Shown: positions 56,411-64,000 of the stretch, piece by piece
How the letters are laid out: every line of letters begins with the position of its first letter
How positions within the stretch are numbered: the first letter of the stretch is position 1
Assembly (NCBI RefSeq): GCF_001649575.2
Contig: NC_051452.1
Coordinates: 8,942,405-9,006,404 of the forward strand
Length of the DNA stretch: 64,000 bases
Direction: 5' to 3'
Source of the DNA: Kryptolebias marmoratus
Taxonomy: Eukaryota > Chordata > Actinopteri > Cyprinodontiformes > Rivulidae
Position numbers and translations under genes: made by a program
Notes under the pieces: generated by a model
What the model was told of the DNA's origin: nothing
Database searches by the model: none
Seen by the model: only the letters and a program-made list of their open reading frames with translations

Positions 56411-59400
56411 GTAAAGAAAGATTATTTGATTCCTAAAATAGTCAGTTTAGCTCTTTAGGTGATTTAGAATTGATTTAAATTACAAAAAGACAGACGCCCT
56501 TGTGTTAGCATTTTTCGCTATCAGAAACTGGCTTGCCGAATATTCAAATTTAAAACTAATCAACCTCTAAGTTTCTTGCGACGATACGTCTTTTCCTTTT
56601 TGGTGTATTTTTTGATTTATTGAAATATTAGCTACGCTTCGGCTGCTGTTATGTGCTTATCCAAATGTCCATACGGTTCCAGAGGCTAATTAAAAATTGT
56701 TCACGTCTCTTTCCGTTCGCCGCAGATATGCGTGAGCTCTGCTCTCCGCAAGAAGAGCCCGGCCTCCGCAGGACCCGAGTTCACCGCAGAGTTCATCCAG
56801 GAGCAGATAAAAGAGTTTGAAATCGGGAAACGACACCTGGCGAACATGATGGGAGAAGATCCAGAGAACTTCACTCAGGAAGACATTGACGTAAGTTCAC
56901 TTACTTTACAGAAAAATGTGTGCTTTGTTTGTATATGTGCGTTTCTTTTCTCTGTTTGAGTCTCCCACATGTGGCTTTGATGATTCTCTTCTAATAACCT
57001 AATAATTATTAGTGAATTTTACTTTTTAAATGCCCATCCCTACTTTGATTACATAAACAGATTACTACATTTGATAAAGAAACTGTCCTGTTTTTAAATT
57101 AGTATAAAAGTCAAATTAGCCAACACGAAAAAGTCCTTTTTTTTCTGTGTAATTTTATCTTCCATTTTAAAGGTACTCATCGCAAAGTATGAAACAAAAC
57201 AGAAGAGAGGTTATCCTGAGCTTTGTCAAATGGTGCAGTTTGAAAGAGTTTTCTTCAGGAGTTATTATAATGCGATTATGAAATGTGGGAATGCACTGGA
57301 TGTAAACAAAACACTTAGCAGGAAAACTACAAGGAAGCTCTAGTCGTGTGATTGAACTGCATAGTCTGTGTAACAAATATTGCGCATGGGTAGAATTTGT
57401 GAGAACGGTATTGGCTTTTGTGCAACGTCTTCTAAACCGAAAAGTCAATTAGGTTGTGTAAATATATAAATATGTAAATATATAATAAATATATACGAGT
57501 ACAACAAAACTGCCGGCCTTCTCCATCCCTTTCAGCTCTTTCCTTAAGTCAACTAATACATGTAATAGTTGGCATCCGATCACAAATATTGCTTAATTTA
57601 AGGACACATTAACCATTGATATGTGAAAAATATTGTCCTGATTTTGTTTCTAATTTAAGAATTAGCTTTGATTAGTTTTAATCCTCATGGCCTTTAAACC
57701 CGTCCAGGTTCTTTTGTGTAGCTTAAGATGTCAAAGAAACATATCAGAGTAAATTGGAGTTGGAACAACCTCCACACACACAAACATTGAGCATGTTGTG
57801 GTCAGCGTGATAAATATTGAGTGCAATAAATAAAAATACAAATCTGCATCTTTCGTGACTTAAAATAGGTGAAGTTTCTTTTAGGTGCGTCCCGTCTGCA
57901 CTGGGAAGCTGCTTTTTAAAACAGTTGCCAGTTATTTAAAAATAAATAAATAAATAAATTGTTACTTTTTCACCACATCGAGTGGGTTTTCTGGCATTAA
58001 AAAGAACGTAAAACATGCCTTTTTAACTAGATATGGTGTGGGCTTTTAAATTCTGTTTTAAACAAGCTGATTCCTCTTATTGTTGATATTGGTGTATTAC
58101 TGTCACACCATATGTTGTAGGAAAATTACAGCAAAACTATTACCAACTGTTTGACATCAACAGTTTTCAATTATTTAATATTATTATTATTATTGATTTG
58201 TATTGTCTATGAAGGAATTAGGTTTTAAAAAATCAATTATTTTTGAAAAAATTCAATAATCCCAAATTTTAGAAGTCTGTAAACAGACAGCTAGTCTGGA
58301 TTATTAGTTATAGTGCATTTTTCTCAGTCAAAAGTGTTCAGCTGTGGTTCTGATTGGCTTCAGTGGCATAAAGACATGAATACATAAACTAATTTCTAAT
58401 TAATTTACTGCGATGTGGGCCGCAAGAGGGGTCACAGCTCGCCTCCTCCTTACTTCAGTGTTGCTCTGAAACTAACAGATGAAAAAAAAGACAAAACTGA
58501 TGTTCTTTATTGATTGAGTGATTAGTTTTATTTATTTATTCTTCCATAGAGTCACTACTCTATGGTGTTGGAAGCGTTTTGGGACATTTGGATCCAGACT
58601 CAGTCAGGGTATAGCTCAAACCAACTTGATTTCAGGGTTTCTGCTCATGTGGTGCTTTTAATGCGTTCAGAGAAGACATTTTATGCGCCGTGTTTGCTGG
58701 CAGGAGTTGGTTTCTCGTTGAGTCACCAGCAGGCAGGTGTGGCCACCTCTGGCTAATCCGCTGCATCATTGATATTAGTAACACCCTCAAACACATTCTT
58801 TATTTGGGATTTTTTTGGGGCCAGATTCCTGCCCGCTCTGCTCCAAGCATTTAGCTTGATTTCCCACCCGTCCTTCGCTGCCATTCCCTCGTGGCCCCTC
58901 ACGAATAATGAAGAGAGCTGTTGGCATCGGGCTGTGAAAGCTGAAGCGACGGCGAGCAGTCCAAGCCCGGGCGTTTGGAGGCAGAGGGATAAATCGGAGA
59001 AGACTGCAGAGCTGCGAGGTCCGGCTCTTGATAAATCCCTGCGCTCGGCTCTGGCGTCCAGACTGCTCAGGCGTGACGGTGATGAGGACCCGGGAAAAAT
59101 CAAAAAGATGTTTACAGCCGGGGGGGGATAAACGCTACAAACAGACACACAAAGACCTATAAATACATCTGTAAAGTTTTCAAATCAAATTTGTTACCTG
59201 TTAAACTTTAAAAACACATTTTATTGTTGCTTCTTCTGCACCAAAAATGCTTAAAAATAATGACAGTTTGACATCAAGTCCTCAAAACGCAGTTTCAAAC
59301 CTCACTCTGAGTCTGAAGATCACGCTGCTTCTGAGATTATGTGTTGTAAAAAAAGATTAAACATTTGATCTTTGGTGATGGTTATCCGAATCAGACTCCA

Positions 59401-61476
59401 AGTGATCGACATTTGTCTAAATTTTATCATTTTTGGTGTCGACTAATGCAGGCTTTTCTAAATGCAGAGGCCAAACTGCTGTTTTTATTAGAGAACAGGC
59501 AGATAAATGAGGTATAATGTGCTGTTTTTGTTCTTTGCTCCTGGATAAAAAGCACCAAATGAGGCACAGAATTGCTGAATTTTTGCGATCAGTGTTCAAA
59601 CGTTAAAAAATGCCACTGAAGTTGTGTCAAAACGAAAGAAATTCAGCTCATTATTAGGTTTGTTCCCGTTCGTTTGCTCAGTTTATTTAGTATTTTCGAA
59701 TTAAAGTGCTTTGATTTGGTCTTGATTGGAAATTTGTTCAATGTTAGAAATATTAAACATGAGCTGCTACGTTTTTTTTTAAATTCTTGGCAAAATTATC
59801 AGTTGTTGAAATGAAGAAATCTTTGAATCAGTGCGAATCAACTTGTCTGTGTGAAGGTTAAATTTAACAAACGCTGCTTAGCTTTTTTTTTAAAAAAAAG
59901 TATTTTGTTCGTAGAAATGTCCTCAGAGCTGGTTGTTAGTCACGATCCTCACAGATGAAGTGAACGGGAAACTTCAGTCAGTTTAGTTTCTTGTTTTTGT
60001 TGCTTCTACTTCATGAAATATTTTACTTTCTGAGTCAGCGAAGTGTTTGAAACCTCGGAAAGTGCCTTTTTTTTTTTTTTTTTTTTTTTCCTCAAGCCAC
60101 AGTAGGAATTTTGTGCCAGATTTGCTTCGCGGTAAAGAAAAGCTGCAAATCTTCACATTTCAGACGCCGGAGTTTGCAACTTTTTGGCTAATTTGCGCAA
60201 ATTCTTTCAGTGCTACAAACGGAAGAAGTCTTTCTGTTGGTTTCGGGGAGTTCAGAAGCCTTTTTAGCTAAATCTTCCGTCATTTTTGGTGATTTCTTGA
60301 TGTGGCTGAGGTGTCCTGTGCTTCGCTCCATCTTTGCCCCTCGGGGGTCTCCCATATTGTCTCCGCTCTCTCGGGACAAACAGGTGTCTTCACCTGTTTT
60401 CCACTTCTATGAAATGTACCCTTTAACTTCTCCTCACTCATCTTCCTCTTCCAGCCCTCCCTTCACATTTCTTTCTTTTTTTTATCCCCCCCCGCCTTCT
60501 TCGAACGGCCTCTTTTTCTTCCCGCTTTCCGTGGTTTTGACAACCTTAAAGGCAGCAACCTGCTTCCTGCGAGCTGCACCTGCTGCCTCGCTAATTGAGC
60601 CGACAGAGGAGGAGGAGGGGGGAGAAGAGGAAGAGGAGGAAGAGAGGGATGAACAGGCTGTCAGGATGACTGTGGCGGGGGCCAACGCGCTCCTTCTCTC
60701 ACACACACTCATTTGCGGGGCCATCTGTAGCCCCGCTAACACACACACACACACACTCTGTGAAGGGGATGAACTCAAAGTGAACCGTTGGACGTCCACA
60801 CCGTCCTCTGCTCGCTGTCAACAAAGCCAGAAACTTGTGTCTTTTCCTGCTTCCTTTTCTCCTCTAACTTCACAGAGACGCGAACATCTCACTCGCCTTT
60901 CCTTGAACCCGCAGGCGGCTCGTCCGCCTCGCTGTCATCGTCGTCCTATCAGTGTGACCCGTGTTGTTTGGACATGTCATGAAATCTCAAACTGCCTTCT
61001 CTGTTTATTTATTCTCCCTTTTTTTTTTGTCCTCTCTCTCTCGCCCGCAGAGAAGCATTGCGTACCTCTTCCCCTCCGGCCTGTTTAACAAGAACGCTCA
61101 GCCGCTCATGAAGGTGAGACTCTGAGTTCTTAAAAATGTCAAAATTAAGCCACTAATTCATGCTTTGAAAGGTATTTTTTGAACCATTTAGGAATATGGT
61201 TCAAAACTTCAGTTACAGGACTAACGTTCCTTGAAGGAATCGTCACTCCAAACATAACTTGGTTTGTTTTTTTTTATCCGCAGCATCCTGATGACATCTT
61301 CCCGAAGCAGAGAGGTACGTGACGTGTCCGCCCGAATGTCCCGTTGTGCTCTGAATGTGAAAAACCTGCAGCTGAGTTTGTCCTGTCCTCTCGAAGCTGT
61401 GCAGTGGGGGGAAGACAAGCGACCTTTCCACTTCCTGTTTTACACCGGCAAGCAGGCCTACTACTCCCTCATGCAT
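56312..61476 (+). CDS. mrps9: mitochondrial small ribosomal subunit protein uS9m, 5' part (exons 1-5)
   Basis: This is the N-terminal 146 codons of the mitochondrial ribosomal protein S9, a component of the 28S subunit in the matrix. Exons: 56312-56410, 56726-56890, 61051-61113, 61284-61314, 61397-61476; all introns are GT-AG and the joined frame is open. Residues 1-33 ([20 protein letters not shown]...) are basic and lack acids, as in a mitochondrial targeting sequence. Diagnostic family segments follow: [20 protein letters not shown], then [20 protein letters not shown], then [18 protein letters not shown] and AYYSLMH. Human MRPS9 is, as I recall, about 396 residues, so roughly the last 60%, including the bacterial S9-like domain, lies beyond the right edge. 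Exon 2 joins exon 3 without a missing exon by comparison with the family. The gene lies 20 kb downstream of pou3f3 in the same orientation. Confidence 0.95.
56726..56890 (+). CDS. mrps9: mrps9 coding exon 2
   Basis: 55 codons between acceptor CGCCGCAG and donor GTAAGT, phase 0 at both ends. It contains the family signature [15 protein letters not shown]. Confidence 0.95.
56891..61050 (+). other. mrps9: mrps9 intron 2 (4.2 kb)
   Basis: The gap between exons 2 and 3 is large compared with the other complete introns (315, 170 and 82 bases). It is mostly AT-rich (56900-58500), then holds an enhancer-like block (58660-59130), more AT-rich sequence, a 24-base poly-T near 60067-60090, and GC-rich/GGA-rich sequence at 60590-60660. 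Confidence 0.85.
58660..59130. promoter_or_regulatory. candidate enhancer block within mrps9 intron 2
   Basis: Complex non-coding sequence with GGCTAATCCGCTGCATCATTG, CATTTAGCTTGATTTCCC and CCCTCACGAATAATGAAGAG. It differs in texture from the flanking AT-rich intron and has no splice-bounded ORF. Confidence 0.4.
61051..61113 (+). CDS. mrps9: mrps9 coding exon 3
   Basis: 21 codons after a strong polypyrimidine tract and acceptor CCCGCAG; donor GTGAGA. It encodes [20 protein letters not shown] plus K. Confidence 0.95.
61284..61314 (+). CDS. mrps9: mrps9 coding exon 4
   Basis: A 31-base micro-exon (acceptor ATCCGCAG, donor GTACGT) encoding [10 protein letters not shown] plus the first base of the next codon. 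Confidence 0.92.
61397..61476 (+). CDS. mrps9: mrps9 coding exon 5
   Basis: 80 bases after acceptor CTCGAAG; it completes the split Ala codon and encodes [19 protein letters not shown] and AYYSLMH, ending phase 0 at donor GTGAGT. Confidence 0.95.
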
Positions 61477-63652
61477 GTGAGTACAGCAGACAGATGCACC
61501 TTCGGGCCTTTTTATTTCTATTTTTTTTAATTCAGACCGAGCTAAAAAGTCAGATCGTTCTTTTCCCCTTCCAGCCGAATGAAAAGATGGGAGATTAGAG
61601 GCAGGATGGAAGTCCAGTTTAACGTAGTCAAGATCTTTTTATCCTATAATGAAATTAATTTAGCAGGCTGACTCCTTCTTGAGAGTCTGGCTTTTCAGCA
61701 GATCTGCAACAGTGTAAGAGAATCGGCTGTTCGTACTGTTAAAATCACAATACTATATACTTTATGGGGACAATAAAGACAAAGTCTTATACAGTACAAT
61801 ACACAAGTCCTGATACAGTCCTGAATCTTACAATATGCTTAATTTAGTTTGTTACGTGCCTCAGAATGAAGGTGACTGCTCAGTACAGTACATTGAGGAA
61901 AAGAAACAAATGCTAAAACTGCTTTTTCTTAACAGACAATAACTTTCAAGAAGCACAGATGAAAAGATAAACCACCCTTGTTAGTAGGGAGGGTCTAAAA
62001 ATGTTGGATTTCCCAACTGGTAGATTCACGACTTTACCGTCTTCTTTTATCCAATCCGAAGCGTAAAAAGTTACCCAGAGGAAAGTTTGATCAACTCTCA
62101 GCAGGCCGAGGAAACAAGGATTGATATCAGGGATAAATGTATCCATTTATATACGGATAAATAAACCACTGATCTTAAGTGAATTTTATCTTTTCAACCC
62201 CAAAAAGGTAATTATATAACATTTACTTATCAGACAATGCTCTTCATTCTTCTAAGTCTCCTAACATATAGGTTTATTTATTGAAAATGGAGACAAAGTA
62301 CATTAATTATTAATTAATCACGAGTACAATAAGCACATTATATAGTTATTGCAGATAACCCGGGTTTCCTCACCTGTTGGTGCTGATGGGGAGAATTCTG
62401 TTTTGTTTTTTATTTTTTTGCAAATCTTGTCTACGATGTACCGCTCGCTACATGTTTTAATTTAAATTTTGCGTTGCCAGGTGTGAAAATGCGCAATTTT
62501 AATCGTGCTTCAGTGGCACCCTTAATTAGAAATGCTCATGAATTCGTCACAGAGACAAATAAAAAAAGGAAAATGTTAAGTATGTCGGAAAACGTGAGCA
62601 ATCCCAACCTGTAATAAACTTTAAACTTATATACGTTTTTTTTAGCGCTGAACAACAGAGAAATAGTCAAAATTTTTTGCGCACCATTTCAGCCGTGCTC
62701 TGTCAGGCTTTTAGAGGAAGTGGGGTGCGTTCAGAGCAGGTTGATTATCGGTTTTGGTTTGGGGGGGGGGTTTAACCTGGAGGAAACCACACTCTGGTTC
62801 CTGTTTTCCTCTGACCCAGATTAAGACGAGGAAAAAAGACGTGTGTGTCTGTATCTAAAACACAAAGGGAGGATGAGCTCTGAATATTAACCCCCCCAGC
62901 CTCTCTCTTACTCAGGTTTTTGCCCTGCAGTCTGAGTCTACCTCCCTGCTGTTAGTTTCAATAGGTGTGTCAGACGTGCTGCCCGCCTGCGTGATTGCGG
63001 GCTCAATCGTCCGCTTTTCCCTTTCTGCCGACTTGTTCCGTGCTCGAGCTTCGCCTTTATTCGGTCTAAGGTTTTCTGGCCTCACACACACACGCGCACA
63101 CACACCTCCAGGACGTTGCCAGGAGGGGGCAGCGGCGTGTAAACCAGCCCTCCCGCTCAGCATTCTTGCGCGTTTAGAAAGGTTTAATGAAAGGAGTGAA
63201 TCTCGACCCAAATATACCCGGACACGGACTCTTCCTTCATCGAGGCGATCCGTGCGACTTCCTGCTCGTCCTTGTAGCAGCCGGTGTTTGCAAACCTTTA
63301 TCCCCATCGTCCCTTCTCTCCTCCCACCCTGGTTCTCTTTGATTTTTTTCATTTTTTTTTTCATTTTTTTTTTTTTTTTTTTTCCCAAAGAAAATTGGTA
63401 TTTGCTTGATGTTTGCCCCCCCGCCTCCTCCTCCTCGCCGTCCTCCGCTCCCTGCACCCCTCTGTCGTCGGTCAGAGTGGCAGAGGATTAGGCACACTCT
63501 ATCAAGAAGGAATTAAACAAACATCTGGTGAATAATTGACGGGGAAATGAGTTCTCACCCAAGCGCAGGGTGGTTGAGGGGGCTGGTGTGGGGGGAGTGT
63601 GCCTTCAGGGACATGACCAGCATGCCCCCCCACCACCACCACCACCACCACC

Positions 63653-63701
<49 letters not shown>

Positions 63702-64000
63702 CTTGTCTGTGTGTCTGTGCTTAACGCCATGACAGACTCCCCTCAGGTCCTGCTCAATCCGAGCGAGCCCCCAAAAAACTGGCCCGTTATCTATTTAATT
63801 TCGCGTTTTTGCTCCGCTCCAGGTCTCCCCCGATGCACAGTTCAGGTGCCTGAACCGAGTCGGAGCAGAATATCTAATATAACGTAGTCGACCGGGTGTC
63901 GTAAACCGCCACGCCGTTTTTTTTCTAAGCAGTTTGGCAAAAAAAACAATAAAGCCCCGCTTATCGGTTTTTGTTTCGTTTTGTTCCGTTCGGCCTTTTT
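61477..64000 (+). other. mrps9: mrps9 intron 5, partial
   Basis: No exon matching the next part of the family is seen before the window ends. The intron contains a poly-T run (63369-63383), a GC-richer stretch at 62940-63480 with short CA tracts, and a (CA)n microsatellite. Confidence 0.7.
63652..63700. repeat. (CA)n microsatellite with preceding (CAC)n
   Basis: About 23 CA dinucleotides follow a CACCAC tract (63628-63651). Histidine/threonine runs in the open frames are repeat artefacts. Confidence 0.95.

Noticed and set aside
60210..61088. 292-codon + strand frame ending in mrps9 exon 3
   Set aside because: It reads through intron 2 sequence in a different frame from the exon. The splice-supported exon 3 (61051-61113) explains the coding signal.
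62912..63491. Frames of 174-181 codons on both strands near the right end
   Set aside because: Lysine or phenylalanine runs come from the poly-T tract at 63350-63383. No match to the rest of mrps9 or to any family.

Overview
This window is nuclear DNA from a fish, most likely a teleost. Two genes can be read. One is an intronless class III POU-homeobox gene, pou3f3 (Brn-1 type), at 34808-36082 on the + strand. The other is the 5' part (five coding exons, 146 codons) of mrps9, a mitochondrial small-subunit ribosomal protein gene, at 56312-61476 on the + strand; it runs off the right edge. POU3F3 followed by MRPS9 on the same strand is, as I recall, also the human order, which supports both identifications. 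The fish assignment rests on the Tc1-type transposons with fish-like transposases, the Pou3f3 protein sequence, and the compact 20 kb spacing.

Layout. 1-34 kb is a gene-poor region upstream of pou3f3. It holds two broken Tc1-type transposons (about 698-1470 and 3644-5015), a 490-bp foldback element, an 817-bp hAT-like non-autonomous element, several microsatellites, and blocks of complex non-coding sequence that look like developmental enhancers. Eight exact POU octamers lie upstream of pou3f3 outside transposons; three sit next to SOX-type sites (17806, 18462, 28601). 33.9-37.1 kb holds the pou3f3 promoter (three CCAAT boxes, one GC box), leader, single-exon CDS and 3' UTR. 37.9-39.1 kb is a minisatellite of about 92 bp units, each able to form a hairpin. 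39-56 kb is intergenic: repeats, candidate regulatory blocks (47.1-49.35, 51.65-51.95, 54.0-55.1 kb) and a LINE tail. 56.3-64 kb is mrps9, with a further enhancer-like block in its second intron.

The most distinctive repeat is a family of about 295-307 bp units (called R300 here). It occurs in roughly 19 full or partial units at nine loci, often as head-to-tail pairs or triplets, mostly in + orientation up to 48.2 kb and inverted at 49.7-51.2 kb. Each fuller unit has a fixed order of three conserved blocks, and the central one carries a YY1-type core (AAGATGGC). I cannot name this family.

How the parts fit: pou3f3 encodes a neural and renal developmental transcription factor, and mrps9 is a housekeeping bystander. 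The non-coding blocks on both sides, including inside mrps9, fit a regulatory domain serving pou3f3. That is inference; conservation was not tested. There are assembly gaps at 4623-4777 and 5754-5839, and single N bases at 12240, 28757 and 43638.
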